DNA of 64,000 nucleotides from Edaphobacter lichenicola (GCF_014201315.1 NZ_JACHDY010000002.1:1116001-1180000); one strand, 5' to 3'; counted from the stretch's first letter, positions 8,991 to 18,122 are shown. The notes: generated by a model from the sequence alone, not told the origin. A program made the numbers and translations.

Positions 8991-9308
8991 TTAGCTTTTG
9001 CGAAGCTGCCTGCGTATCCACAGGGTGCCCAGGTAAGACAGCGCCACCAGCAGCACCAGGACGCCCACCGGCAATCCAACCCGCGTGTAGGTCAGCGAGA
9101 AATCGACCGCATGGTGGGTTGCCGTGTTGTAGAAGAGAACTGCGAGGATTGCGCAGAAGGTCGCCGCGAAGAAAGCTGCAAACCCCAGCGCAAAGCTCAT
9201 CAGGAGGCTGGTAAACCAGCCCAGGTCGCCCAGGGGTACACCAAAGAGATAGCCCGCGCCAAAGGTTCGAGGCGAGGCTGAACTTCCGTTCTGCGATGCT
9301 TGCGCCAT
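8991..9308 (-). CDS. Small membrane protein, unknown function
   Basis: 105 residues with two or three membrane helices (about 30-60 and 76-95: FTSLLMSFALGFAAFFAAT, VGVLVLLVALSYLGTLW) and a basic C-terminus RRQLRKS. It is divergent from the next gene with only 19 bases between the starts, so both promoters must overlap or lie inside the genes. No domain recognised. Confidence 0.6.
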   Translation of the reverse strand: MAQASQNGSSASPRTFGAGYLFGVPLGDLGWFTSLLMSFALGFAAFFAATFCAILAVLFYNTATHHAVDFSLTYTRVGLPVGVLVLLVALSYLGTLWIRRQLRKS

Positions 9309-9327
9309 ACCAGTAGAATACTGCTTT

Positions 9328-10098
9328 ATGGCAGAAGGTGTTCAGAGCGAGTTGGTACAAGCAGCACAGGTGATCCGCAAGGCAGTGGTGCGGCAGGCGC
9401 CAAACGGCATTCGTTATGCGGCGTTTGGTGATAACAACCTTGAGGCAAGTGACCTCGAGCGCATGGTCCAGGCTGTGCCCATCACCATCTCCGGTGCAAT
9501 CTCGCGCAAGACTTACTACTTTGTGCCGCTTGCTTTGAGCGAGGCTCGGGGCAGCGAAGCTACGATGGTTGCGTCGGCCTACACACCTGAGCTCGGCGAC
9601 CAGGCGATCTGCCATCGCAACGTGACGCACGATGGCACGGACGGCGTCTTCATCTCTACTCGTCTGCTGGGGGACCGATTTGCGCTGGCGTTTGAGTTCT
9701 TCATCAATGTTGGCCACGCCTTCGTCGATGCTGTGGGTGTTCCACAGGCCTTTGACCAGCTCGTCTGGGGTCAGGCTCTGGCTGATGTTCGCGGTGAGAC
9801 CAGCCAGGATGCCTGGGAGAGCCGCGGTCTCGCGCTTGGCGGGAAGGCGGAAAAGATTGACGGCAAACCGGTGATCGACGAGAAGGCCAAAATAGCCTTC
9901 CTTGAATCTGCTTTCTCGGACGCAGTCGCTATCTATCAGCTCTCGCTCTCGGTAGACTTCGACTACTCCGAGCTTCGGGAGCGTGAGTATCCGCTGCTCG
10001 CTCCTCTGGCACTCGCGGATCGTCTTCGCCTGGTGGCGCGGCTCTTTCCACCGAACCCGACCTACGAATTTTCCATCCGATATCGTCGGCGCGCCTGA
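9328..10098 (+). CDS. Conserved hypothetical soluble protein
   Basis: 256 residues, no signal peptide and no membrane segment. No catalytic motif is recognised. It contains GIRYAAFGDNNLEASDLERMVQA near the start and ends FPPNPTYEFSIRYRRRA. The reading frame is well defined by codon use and by the closely divergent neighbour. Confidence 0.6.
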   Translation: MAEGVQSELVQAAQVIRKAVVRQAPNGIRYAAFGDNNLEASDLERMVQAVPITISGAISRKTYYFVPLALSEARGSEATMVASAYTPELGDQAICHRNVTHDGTDGVFISTRLLGDRFALAFEFFINVGHAFVDAVGVPQAFDQLVWGQALADVRGETSQDAWESRGLALGGKAEKIDGKPVIDEKAKIAFLESAFSDAVAIYQLSLSVDFDYSELREREYPLLAPLALADRLRLVARLFPPNPTYEFSIRYRRRA

Positions 10099-10258
10099 GC
10101 TGTGGCCGTGATATATTCGCGCGGAAATCTCGTTCAATCTCGATTTAGCCGCTTGTTGCCAAGCCGAAGAAGAACGCTGGAGCACTGCTTGCGAACAACT
10201 AGCAGGTGAGACCAAATCGGCAAAGAAACATCTAATTTCAGTGGAATGGGAGACGTTA

Positions 10259-10705
10259 ATGCCTGCAATTCGAAGCTGCAAACAGTGTGGCCAGAAGAAT
10301 CGTATTGCTGCAAATCACCTTTCCGACACAGGCCGTTGCGGCGCGTGTAAGACTCCGCTGCCGCCGCTCGACGAGCCTTTGCAGGTCGATGCGGCGCTCT
10401 TCGACGAGATTGTCCAAAACTCGCGCGTCCCCGTTCTCGTTGACTTCTGGGCGGAGTGGTGTGGGCCTTGTCGTGCTGCCGCTCCAGAGGTTGCGCGCAC
10501 GGCGAGGGATATGGCGGGAGACGCTCTTGTGTTGAAGGTCGATACCGACAAACACCAGCAGTTCGCCGCACGGTTCCAGGTGCGCGGTATCCCCAACTTC
10601 GCCGTCTTTTCGGCCGGCAAGCTTGTGAAACAGCAGGCTGGCGTCGTTGGGCACGACGTGATGGAGGAATGGCTGCGATCTGTTGCGCCGTCTCGAACGG
10701 CCTGA
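10259..10705 (+). CDS. trxC: Thioredoxin 2 (zinc-ribbon thioredoxin)
   Basis: Cytoplasmic disulphide reductase of the TrxC type. The ATG at 10259 has GGGAG six bases upstream and gives 148 residues. The N-terminal zinc ribbon has Cys7/Cys10 (CKQC) and Cys27/Cys30 (CGAC). The thioredoxin fold carries the canonical active site DFWAEWCGPC with Cys68 and Cys71, and the cis-proline loop VRGIPNF. In E. coli trxC is OxyR-controlled; no such site is evident here. A P-loop gene follows about 55 bases downstream. Confidence 0.93.
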   Translation: MPAIRSCKQCGQKNRIAANHLSDTGRCGACKTPLPPLDEPLQVDAALFDEIVQNSRVPVLVDFWAEWCGPCRAAAPEVARTARDMAGDALVLKVDTDKHQQFAARFQVRGIPNFAVFSAGKLVKQQAGVVGHDVMEEWLRSVAPSRTA

Positions 10706-10760
10706 GGAATGGGACTCGTATACTTGGCGCGGAGTAATTGCGTGTGAAGGATACGAATCG

Positions 10761-11306
10761 ATGAAGCTGATCTTTCTCTATGGTCTGCCCGCTACCGGAA
10801 AGTTGAGCGTCGCGCAGGAGTTGGCAGCGATGACCGGCTACAAACTCTTCCACAACCATCTCACGGTCGATCTGCTTCTGTCGGTCTTTGACTTCGGTTC
10901 GCCAGGCTTCGTCGCACTGCGGGAAGAGATCTGGCTTTCGGTATTCGATCAGGCCAGTCTTAGCCAATTGCCAGCCCTCATCTTTACCTTCGCCCCCGAA
11001 CCAACGGTGCGGCCCAGCTTTCTTCCGAACACGCTGAATACCACTGCTCAGAGAGGCGATGAGGTGGAGTTTGTCGAACTCGTCTGTCCGCTAAGCGAGT
11101 TAAAGCGGCGACTGAACAGTCCATCGCGACTTCAATATCGCAAATTGACTTCAGAGATGCTGTTCGATCAGATTCATACGGCGGGAGGATTCGAGGGATC
11201 ATTCCTGCCGAAGCCACGGATCTCGATCGACACGAGTTTATGTACGCCCCCACAGGCAGCCGCGAAGATCGCTGAAGTGCTGGCACTGGATCTATCGCTG
11301 ACTTGA
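10761..11306 (+). CDS. P-loop small-molecule kinase-like protein
   Basis: 181 residues from the ATG at 10761. A Walker A motif GLPATGKLS lies at residues 8-16, followed by FHNHLTVDLLL. This resembles the AAA_33/shikimate-kinase-like group of small P-loop kinases. The substrate cannot be inferred. A longer frame upstream would overlap trxC and is not used. Confidence 0.7.
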   Translation: MKLIFLYGLPATGKLSVAQELAAMTGYKLFHNHLTVDLLLSVFDFGSPGFVALREEIWLSVFDQASLSQLPALIFTFAPEPTVRPSFLPNTLNTTAQRGDEVEFVELVCPLSELKRRLNSPSRLQYRKLTSEMLFDQIHTAGGFEGSFLPKPRISIDTSLCTPPQAAAKIAEVLALDLSLT

Positions 11307-11329
11307 CCGGGTTGTGGCTCAGAAGCGAT

Positions 11330-11539
11330 CTACCAATCGCGGCTGTGATGGGGGATACGGCCGCAGTCGCCTTCGGTGAGGTAGCAGCGGAGTATTCCGA
11401 AGAGCACGGTTGCGCCAGCACCGATGATCATGAAGAGAATGCCGGTTGTAATTCTTCCCGTGAAGTATGGAAACAGGAAGACTACAACTCCCGCGTACAT
11501 CAAAATCGTCAGCACAATCCGCGTAATGCTTCTTGTCAT
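11330..11539 (-). CDS. Small two-helix membrane protein
   Basis: 69 residues. GGAGG sits seven bases before the ATG at 11539. Two hydrophobic helices, about 7-25 (RIVLTILMYAGVVVFLFPY) and 30-49 (ITTGILFMIIGAGATVLFGI), are followed by a short tail. No family recognised. The strong ribosome-binding site supports expression. Confidence 0.55.
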   Translation of the reverse strand: MTRSITRIVLTILMYAGVVVFLFPYFTGRITTGILFMIIGAGATVLFGILRCYLTEGDCGRIPHHSRDW

Positions 11540-11785
11540 GTCTCTACCTCCCAGTAGAGGCCCCGGCAGTTGATCTTTTCAGCAGGAACAGATTCTTTTG
11601 CTTCGGCACTCGTCCCAGGCCCATGCGAGGATTCGCTTTCAGCTATCTACACGCGTTGGTATGGCACATCCTACTCTGACGCGATTGAGTTTTGCCAAAT
11701 TTTTCGGTGTATCGGGGGCAACTGCAACGTCTTGCAACTTTGCAAGGCCGGAGAGAAGTTGAGCATGTAGTTGTGGCAAAACGCG

Positions 11786-12274
11786 TTATCCGGTCACAAT
11801 CCCCATCGCGAGGACCGCGCCCAGGACCGCGCTCAGATCCTCGACGAGTGCCACCGGCCAGTCTTTACACCCTAACCACACTACGATCTCTCGGCGAATC
11901 AGGAAGCCGGCGAAGGCACCGATCAAGGATCCCAGCACGCAGAGGATGACGCCCTCGACTCCGGATCCGTTGAGTCCTGCAGCCACGATGGCTCCAACCA
12001 GACCGGCAAAGACAAGCCTTGCGATCAATGGGAACGGTGCCGTTCGATTGGGCGTCTTAGGTAGCTTGTCCCCAACGAGCTCGCCTAATGCCAGCACGGT
12101 GAAGACGATTGCGGTGACGAGTTTTCCGCTCCAGGCCGCCCAGCTATCGTCTACTGGTAGATGACCCGCGTAGGCGAACCAGCAAAGAACAGCCATGGCG
12201 GTCATCGTTCGGAGGCCGGTGACGAGACCTAGCAGGGGGATGGCGATCAACCAGGTCAACATTTGCATCGCCAT
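11786..12274 (-). CDS. DUF4126-like membrane protein
   Basis: 162 residues with about five membrane helices. The opening LIAIPLLGLVTGLRTMTAMAV and the middle GDKLPKTPNRT resemble the DUF4126 family of small integral membrane proteins, function unknown. GGGGACTTT directly precedes the ATG at 12274. It stands alone. Confidence 0.75.
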   Translation of the reverse strand: MAMQMLTWLIAIPLLGLVTGLRTMTAMAVLCWFAYAGHLPVDDSWAAWSGKLVTAIVFTVLALGELVGDKLPKTPNRTAPFPLIARLVFAGLVGAIVAAGLNGSGVEGVILCVLGSLIGAFAGFLIRREIVVWLGCKDWPVALVEDLSAVLGAVLAMGIVTG

Positions 12275-12464
12275 AAAGTCCCCTTTCCTTCGAAGGTTCG
12301 AAAAGACAGCGCTCCTGGTTCACTGCCATCGGTCTGTGTCAGCGTTTCAAGCGAAAACTATACTCGCAGATTCGTTATCGGCTGCAGCGGTGAATCGAAG
12401 TTGCCGCGCCACATACCGCACTTACGATGTCTATTTAGGCTGAAACAGTTTGATTTCGAGAAGG

Positions 12465-13730
12465 TTATGTTTCTCGCAGCCATTTGTACAGAGGGAAATT
12501 CTCCGCCATTTCGAGCACTTGGTTGCGGATCTGCTGCAACTTGGTAGAGTCGGTCCGGTGTTCGAGAGCCTGCGCGATCCAGCCGGCAATGACGCGCATC
12601 TCGGGCTCCTTCATACCCCTTGTCGTCAAGGCTGGCGTGCCGATTCGGATGCCGCTGGGCTTCATCGGCGGGTTCGTGTCATAGGGGATTGCATTCTTGT
12701 TGACCGTGATCCCAGCCTCTCCCAGAGCGTGTTCTGCCTCTGAGCCTAGTATTCCTTTCTGGAAGACGTCGATGAGGATGACATGCGTGTCGGTGCCCCC
12801 GGAGATGATGCGATAGCCCTCGGCGGCGATGGCTTCGGCGAGGACTTTGGCATTGGTGACTACCTGGCTCGCGTAGGTCGCGAACTCCGGTGCCAGAGCC
12901 TCTTTGAAGGCTACTGCTTTGGCCGCGACGATGTGAATGAGTGGGCCACCCTGTTGGCCAGGAAAGACACTGCGGTCTACGCCTGCAGCAAACTCCTGAT
13001 TGCAGAGGATCATGCCGGCGCGCGGTCCACGCAGGGTTTTGTGGGTGGTGGTGGTGACGATGTGGGCGTGGGGAACGGGCGAAGGATGGGCTCCTCCAGC
13101 TACCAGGCCGGCGAAGTGGGCCATGTCGACCATGAAGTAGGCGCCTACTTTGTCGGCGATGGCGCGCATGCGGGGGAAGTCGAACTGGCGCGGGTAGGCG
13201 CTGCCTCCCCCTACGATTACCTTAGGTTTTTCGCGGAGTGCGGTGGCTTCAAGTTCATCATAATCAACGGTTTCGGTATCTTTGCGGACCTGGTAGCCGA
13301 CGATTCTGTAGAGTTTGCCTGAGAAGTTGAGCTTGTGGCCGTGGGTGAGGTGGCCGCCGTGGGCCAGGTCGAGGCCGAGGAGGCAGTCGCCGGGGTTGAG
13401 GATGGTCATGTAGGCGGCGGCGTTGGCCTGGGAGCCGGAGTGGGGCTGGACGTTGACGTGGTCGGCGCCGAAGAGTTGTTTGGCGCGGTCGCGGGCTATG
13501 TTTTCGACGACGTCGGCGTACTCGCAGCCGCCGTAGTAGCGCTTTCCGGGGTAGCCTTCTGCGTATTTGTTGGTGAAAACGGTGCCTGCGGCCTCGAGCA
13601 CCGCGCGGCTTACGAAGTTTTCGGAGGCGATCATCTCGAGGCCTTCGTGCTGGCGCTTTATTTCGTTTTCAATCTGAGCGGCGATTTCGGGGTCGGCGGC
13701 GGCCAGCGGGGCGTTACGGTCGATGGGCAT
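12465..13730 (-). CDS. glyA: Serine hydroxymethyltransferase
   Basis: PLP enzyme interconverting serine plus tetrahydrofolate with glycine plus 5,10-methylene-tetrahydrofolate; the main source of one-carbon units. 421 residues, full length. Characteristic blocks: [42 protein letters not shown], the PLP-lysine motif [15 protein letters not shown], and FPGQQGGP. No good Shine-Dalgarno precedes the ATG; the leader is strikingly C/A-rich (see 13745-13865). Confidence 0.98.
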   Translation of the reverse strand: MPIDRNAPLAAADPEIAAQIENEIKRQHEGLEMIASENFVSRAVLEAAGTVFTNKYAEGYPGKRYYGGCEYADVVENIARDRAKQLFGADHVNVQPHSGSQANAAAYMTILNPGDCLLGLDLAHGGHLTHGHKLNFSGKLYRIVGYQVRKDTETVDYDELEATALREKPKVIVGGGSAYPRQFDFPRMRAIADKVGAYFMVDMAHFAGLVAGGAHPSPVPHAHIVTTTTHKTLRGPRAGMILCNQEFAAGVDRSVFPGQQGGPLIHIVAAKAVAFKEALAPEFATYASQVVTNAKVLAEAIAAEGYRIISGGTDTHVILIDVFQKGILGSEAEHALGEAGITVNKNAIPYDTNPPMKPSGIRIGTPALTTRGMKEPEMRVIAGWIAQALEHRTDSTKLQQIRNQVLEMAENFPLYKWLRET

Positions 13731-13744
13731 GGCGTTATTTTATG

Positions 13745-13865
13745 TCACGGTTTTCTGCGTTTTTTTTCTGGGGTGGTGGCGGAGTGGGGTTTTGTGGTTT
13801 TGCTGTAGTTTTTGAGGGGTGTTTTGGGAAAAGGGGGTGTTTCGGTGTGGTGTTTTGATGGTGAG
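13745..13865 (-). promoter_or_regulatory. C/A-rich, G-poor leader of glyA (possible Rho-utilisation region)
   Basis: Over roughly 110 bases upstream of glyA the plus strand is almost free of C, so a glyA leader transcript would be almost free of G and rich in C and A. Such C>G bubbles are typical of Rho-loading (rut) sites. The complementary strand has several G-runs of 3-5. No SD sequence precedes glyA. The assignment is compositional only. Confidence 0.35.
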
Positions 13866-13988
13866 TTTGTGGTGGAATGCGTGGCTGATGTGGACACGAG
13901 ACAATGCACTTTTCGGCAGCTAAAAATGCGCCACGAATTTCAAGTTTATTTTTTGTTCTGCTTCTTCGTTCTGCTCCTTTGTTCTGTC

Positions 13989-14396
13989 CTAGGACTGCTT
14001 GCGCGGTCTGAGCGCCAGAATGTCATAGACCGGCTTATTGTCCGCGAAGACGCGCCACTCGGCTACCTGCCCGTTGTTGATCGTTGCCAGCCAGGCTGCG
14101 GGCGTTTGCCAGGCGACATTGTCGATCGTGCCGCCGGCTACGCCAGTCGACATGACTGTGTCTGAGTTCGCGAGAGTTTTTCTGACTACGATGGCGTAGT
14201 CCGGGCACATGGCAAAGTATGCGCGCCAGCCGGTCTTCATGGAAGCGGCTCCCTGTACGCGGTTGCCCAACGAATCTACGAAGAGATGATCGGTTGTCAT
14301 GAGCCGGATCAGAGCTTCAATGTTGTGGCTGTTGATCGCAACAACGAACTTTTCAAACGTCTCCGTTGCGGATGCGGGATTGGTTTCTATGGACAT
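13989..14396 (-). CDS. SnoaL/NTF2-like protein
   Basis: 135 residues in the SnoaL-like fold of the NTF2 superfamily: FEKFVVAINSHNIEALIRLMTTDHLFVDS at the start, GWRAYFAMCPDY in the middle, AAWLATINNGQVAEWRVFADN near the end. These are usually small ligand-binding proteins or isomerases; no specific reaction can be assigned. GGAGGACC lies upstream of the ATG. Confidence 0.75.
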   Translation of the reverse strand: MSIETNPASATETFEKFVVAINSHNIEALIRLMTTDHLFVDSLGNRVQGAASMKTGWRAYFAMCPDYAIVVRKTLANSDTVMSTGVAGGTIDNVAWQTPAAWLATINNGQVAEWRVFADNKPVYDILALRPRKQS

Positions 14397-14625
14397 AGAG
14401 GGTCCTCCTGGGCAGTAGGTTCGGGCAGTTTACGCCTGCTGTCCGCCAGGAGTTGTTTCTATTGTGTTGAGTAGTTGCCAAGTTGGTTGCCTCTGAAAAT
14501 GTAATATTTCGAGATATTTCGACGGTTAATTTTGGTTTTCGAACGAATAAGGTTTTAACGGGGGCATCCATTCGGTAGCTGTTGGCGTTCTTACTTACAG
14601 CAAGCAGCATTTGAGAGGATCACCT

Positions 14626-14745
14626 ATGCAGACTCTATATATTGGAATTGCGTTTTCGATGATGGTGATTCTTCCGCTTCTTGTCGCGAAGTGGAGCGGG
14701 ACGCCACGAGAGGATTTCGACTCCTCCATCAATAGTGAGCGATAA
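14626..14745 (+). CDS. 39-residue single-helix membrane peptide
   Basis: AGAGGATCACCT precedes the ATG at 14626. The peptide has one membrane helix at about residues 4-21 (LYIGIAFSMMVILPLLV) followed by a charged, mainly acidic tail (GTPREDFDSSINSER). A clean terminator follows 29 bases after the stop, so this is a compact single-gene unit. Function unknown. Confidence 0.55.
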   Translation: MQTLYIGIAFSMMVILPLLVAKWSGTPREDFDSSINSER

Positions 14746-14774
14746 ACAGCTTCGTTCAATCAGAAGATTAGAAG

Positions 14775-14805
14775 GCCACGAATGTGAGACGTTCGTGGCT
14801 TTTCT
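14775..14805 (+). terminator. Rho-independent terminator
   Basis: Perfect eight-base stem GCCACGAA/TTCGTGGC (14775-14782 and 14792-14799) with a nine-base loop, followed by TTTTCT. It serves the 39-residue peptide gene. Confidence 0.8.
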
Positions 14806-14957
14806 CTGCGCGTTGTGAAGTTGAGAGTCCGAGGCTTTGTTATTGGCTACCAGCTTCCCCGGTGAGTAGCGCTGCGGAGCGTGCCTGGGTCTTTGCAACG
14901 GCAGAGTTCAGGATTAGCCCTGGCATCGGCCACCGCAGTAAAATCCACCCAACAGAG

Positions 14958-15431
14958 ATGAAGCGCACCGTTCTCAGCCACGTCCTACTTCTCGGCCTCG
15001 TCGGCGGCGTCCTCATCGCCATCCTCCGCTGGTCCGAGTACCAGTTCCTCGTCATCGAGCACTCCTTTGAGATCTATGGCGCCATCGTCGCCATCCTCTT
15101 TTCTGCCTTCGGCATCTGGCTGGGCCTCAAGCTCACCAAACCTCGCGAAAAAATCATCCTCCGCGAAGTCCTCGTCCCCCCGGCCGCGCCAGCTACGCTT
15201 GACCCCTTCACTGCGAACCAGCCCCAGCTCGACGCACTCGGCATCACCCCTCGCGAGCTCGAGATCCTGAGCCTTATCGCTGAGGGCCTCAGCAACCGCG
15301 AGATCGCCGGCCGTCTCTTCGTCAGTGAGAACACCGTCAAAACCCACTGCAGCCGGGCCTTCGACAAGCTGGGGGCTCGCCGTCGCACCCAGGCCGTCCA
15401 GCTAGGCAAACAACTCGGCCTCCTCCCCTAG
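14958..15431 (+). CDS. Membrane-anchored LuxR-type regulator
   Basis: 157 residues. Two membrane helices lie at about 6-24 and 36-56 (VLLLGLVGGVLIAIL, EIYGAIVAILFSAFGIWLGL). A linker leads to a LuxR-type HTH at about 91-150: ITPRELEILSLIAEGLSNRE, then VSENTVKTHCSRAFDKLGAR. No receiver or sensor domain is seen, so the membrane segment may be the sensor or anchor. The ATG at 14958 is used rather than upstream codons because it starts the hydrophobic domain directly. Confidence 0.85.
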   Translation: MKRTVLSHVLLLGLVGGVLIAILRWSEYQFLVIEHSFEIYGAIVAILFSAFGIWLGLKLTKPREKIILREVLVPPAAPATLDPFTANQPQLDALGITPRELEILSLIAEGLSNREIAGRLFVSENTVKTHCSRAFDKLGARRRTQAVQLGKQLGLLP

Positions 15432-15664
15432 AGCAGTTCGCTGTGGTGTACCCGAGGCTTCAGGTGCTATGGCCGTTTTGCGGTAGTGGGTCAGCTTCGA
15501 GTCCGTGACCGCAAGAAGCAACTGAAAACCCCGTTTTCAAGGACTTTCGATTCTGGCTGACATCACTCGTCAGCATCGAGATCAATCGGACCCGAAGTGG
15601 CCCCGTAGGATCGCGAGCATATAAGCTTTTCTTCGACCGCACAACGCATCTCTGAGAGGTCCAG

Positions 15665-16900
15665 ATGAGAGCACTTCTACTCGCCGCAATCCTCGGCTCT
15701 GCAGCCTTGCTCTCAGGCGCCACCCCACGTCCTAGCCTCGCCGGCACTGTTCTCGATTCGAACGGCCACCCACTTGCCGGTGTTACCGTCATGGTCTACC
15801 ACGCCGGCGTCAAGGTTGGCTACAGCACTTTCTGCCCAAGCTGCTACGTCGACTGCGGCAAGCGGACCAAAACCGACGCCAAGGGCGCCTTTGAGATCAA
15901 GGACCTCGCCCCCGACCTCTGGTTCACCCTGCTTGCGGCCCGCGACGGATACGTCCCCGAGATTACTAAGACCATCGACCCGGTGAAAGTTCCCACTGTC
16001 TCCCTCAAACTCGCCGCCAGACCTTCAACCGCCGACTTCAGTGGCACCGTTCGCGGTCGCGTCGTCGAGTCGGACGGCTCGCCCGTCCCGGACGCGATCA
16101 TTAATCCAACCGGCCTCATCATTGGAGAAGGCAGCACCTACGGCGCCGTCCCGGGACTTCAGCCCATCTCAGTCACCAACAAGCAGGGAGAGTTCGAAGT
16201 CGCCTACTCGAAACCCACGCCGAAGATGCTCCTCGAAGTCGAAGCCCGCGGGCTGGCCCCAAAGTTTGTTGTCATGGAGACCGGACCCGACCGCCGCTCC
16301 GTCACCCTCGCCGATGGGGCTACCATCGTCGGCCGTCTCGTCCAAAATGGTAAGTCAGTCCCCAACGCCCAGATCGGTCTCATCGCGAAGGAACGTGGCG
16401 GTTTCGGCGACAACCTCAATCTCATCGGGAATCCATATGAAGTAGTTCGCATCGGGACCGACGCAAACGGCCGCTTCACTATTCCCAACGTTCCCGCCGC
16501 CGTCGACTGGTACCTTTACGCCACCATGGACTCCATCTCCACCCTCGGCGCAGCCAGCCCAATCGAGGTCTACGTCGGCAAAGACGGCCAGTACCTGCAG
16601 GTTCCGGACCTCGTCATCAAACCCGGCTTATACATCCGCGGAACCATTCATGCAAGCGATAACAAGCCAATTGCGGATGGCATGCGCGTGACCCTCTCAT
16701 CCGAAACGGTCTGGGACTTTCAGACCGTCCCGCTCGTCGCCGGCTACTTCGAGTTCACTAGTCTTGCATTTGGCAAATACACTATCAGCGCGTCCGTCAA
16801 GGGATACCACGAAAAAAACCCGCAGTACGGCCCCACCCCTTTTTCGGTCGATCACGACGTCGACAACTTCACGATCACGATCTACCCAAACGCTCCTTAG
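15665..16900 (+). CDS. Secreted carboxypeptidase-regulatory-domain protein
   Basis: 411 residues; TCTGAGAGGTCCAG precedes the ATG. A signal peptide covers ~19 residues (MRALLLAAILGSAALLSGA). The rest is a chain of three or four CarboxypepD_reg-like Ig domains, each beginning like GTVLDSNGHPLAGVTVMVY or GRVVESDGSPVPDAIINP and ending in a DLAPDLWFTL- or NVPAAVDWYLY-like strand. A CPSC...DC cysteine group near 58-66 is unusual and could bind metal or form disulphides. There is no TonB barrel, so this is not a receptor. Likely periplasmic or surface-bound; function unknown. Confidence 0.75.
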   Translation: MRALLLAAILGSAALLSGATPRPSLAGTVLDSNGHPLAGVTVMVYHAGVKVGYSTFCPSCYVDCGKRTKTDAKGAFEIKDLAPDLWFTLLAARDGYVPEITKTIDPVKVPTVSLKLAARPSTADFSGTVRGRVVESDGSPVPDAIINPTGLIIGEGSTYGAVPGLQPISVTNKQGEFEVAYSKPTPKMLLEVEARGLAPKFVVMETGPDRRSVTLADGATIVGRLVQNGKSVPNAQIGLIAKERGGFGDNLNLIGNPYEVVRIGTDANGRFTIPNVPAAVDWYLYATMDSISTLGAASPIEVYVGKDGQYLQVPDLVIKPGLYIRGTIHASDNKPIADGMRVTLSSETVWDFQTVPLVAGYFEFTSLAFGKYTISASVKGYHEKNPQYGPTPFSVDHDVDNFTITIYPNAP

Positions 16901-17082
16901 GTGGACGGTGCACATGTGTCTGCAAAGTCCGGTTTTCGGCAAGTTGAGTCGTTCACATCAAACTGACCCACTATCCGTTTTTCCCAACAAGAACGGCGCT
17001 CGCATATCGTAGGATTGGGCGCGGTGACAGTGAAAGTGCTCTGAGCGGGGTCCTGAAATGTCGTGGCGTGACCGAAAAACGT

Positions 17083-17150
17083 ACCCCAGCGGCTAAAGCC
17101 GTATTGCAGTGGAAGCGCTTTACGGCACGGCTGAAGCCGTGCCCTTAACG
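17083..17150. repeat. REP-like palindromic repeat, copy 1
   Basis: Starts with ACCCCAGCGGCTAAAGCCG, contains the palindrome GGCACGG/CCGTGCC around CTGAAG, and ends CCCTTAACG. The same opening and ending occur again at 17886-17976, so the DUF4199 gene is bracketed by two copies. Confidence 0.75.
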
Positions 17151-17297
17151 AAAGAAGACTTTTCGGCATTCTCTTATACCCTCATCCCAAAGCATGATTT
17201 GCGGCACCCATCCCTCAAAATCACCCAAAAGCATGACGACAAGCACCGCCTCCGTCCTGCAAAGTGTCTTCAAGTCCACCTCTACAGGAGCCTCACA

Positions 17298-17846
17298 TTG
17301 AAGAAGACCATTGTTACCTTCGGCCTTATCTCCGGCGTTCTCTCCTCCGTCATGATGTGCGGCACGCTCCGTTTCCTCAGCGACCTCAACCACGGTCAAA
17401 AAGCTCTGGTCATCGGCTACACGACCATCGTGCTTTCCTTCCTCCTTGTCTACTTCGGCATCCGCTCCTACCGGGACAACCTCGCCGGCGGCACTATCAC
17501 CTTCGGCCGTGCCTTCACGATTGGCATTTGCATCACCCTCATCTCCTGCATCTTCTACGTCGTGACGTGGGAGATACTCTACTTCAACTTCATGCACGGC
17601 ATCATGGACAGCTACTTCGCTAAGCTCATTGAGAAGGCTCAATCTGCACCCGGCACCGCCGAAGCGATCCAGGCCAAAGTCGCCGCCATCCGCCACGAGC
17701 AGCAGATGTACGAGAACCCCTTGGTCAACGCGCTCTACACCTTCATAGAACCGTTCCCAGTGGGGCTTCTCATCACCCTGATCTCCGCGGCCATCCTCCG
17801 CAAGAAGCCACAATCGCAAGCCACGTCACTTGCGGCGACAGCTTAA
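17298..17846 (+). CDS. DUF4199-like membrane protein, TTG start
   Basis: 182 residues from a TTG at 17298, chosen because AGGAG lies exactly seven bases upstream and the hydrophobic domain begins at once. Four membrane helices: about 5-23, 34-55, 70-92 and 148-167. The architecture and the stretch LVYFGIRSYRDNLAGGTITFGRAF match DUF4199, a family of unknown function common in Bacteroidetes and Acidobacteria. It lies between two REP-like repeats. Confidence 0.75.
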   Translation: MKKTIVTFGLISGVLSSVMMCGTLRFLSDLNHGQKALVIGYTTIVLSFLLVYFGIRSYRDNLAGGTITFGRAFTIGICITLISCIFYVVTWEILYFNFMHGIMDSYFAKLIEKAQSAPGTAEAIQAKVAAIRHEQQMYENPLVNALYTFIEPFPVGLLITLISAAILRKKPQSQATSLAATA

Positions 17847-17885
17847 AGAGCTTCGCGTTTAAGGGTACGAGCCTTCTGAGAGCTG

Positions 17886-17976
17886 ACCCCAGCGGCTAAA
17901 GCCGCATTTGAAGATGGGCCAATTGCGGCACGGAGACCCAAGGCTAAAGCCTTGGGCTACCAGCCGTGCCCTTAAC
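17886..17976. repeat. REP-like palindromic repeat, copy 2
   Basis: Again ACCCCAGCGGCTAAAGCCGC, then the GGCACGG/CCGTGCC pair now separated by an inserted palindrome (CCCAAGGCTAAAGCCTTGGG), ending CCCTTAACG. A third, diverged piece with GCGGCTAAAACCGC occurs near 48030. Confidence 0.75.
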
Positions 17977-18008
17977 GTTCACCAGAGCCACTCGGTGCTT
18001 ACCGAGGC

Positions 18009-18122
18009 TTACCGTTTCTTGAGACTTGCTTGAGGTTCGAGTGCTGAGGCGGTCTTCGTTTGCGCGAGGTGCTTGAAGGATTTGTAGATGAAGGAGCCGA
18101 GATACCAGCCGTCGATGTACAT
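18009..18122 (-). pseudogene. Orphan 3' fragment of an alpha/beta-hydrolase paralogue
   Basis: On the minus strand 37 codons plus a stop match the C-terminal end of the intact hydrolase at 19628-20866: the stretch YIDGWYLGSFIYKSFKHLAQ is identical, followed by TKT and then divergent tails. Nucleotide similarity covers about 18050-18122. The remaining ~370 codons are absent. It is either a relic of a tandem duplication or a recombination leftover. Confidence 0.8.

Noticed and set aside
12783-13808. Two long Gly/Val-rich open frames on the plus strand over glyA
   Set aside because: They are the antisense shadow of glyA; no start signal and no family resemblance.
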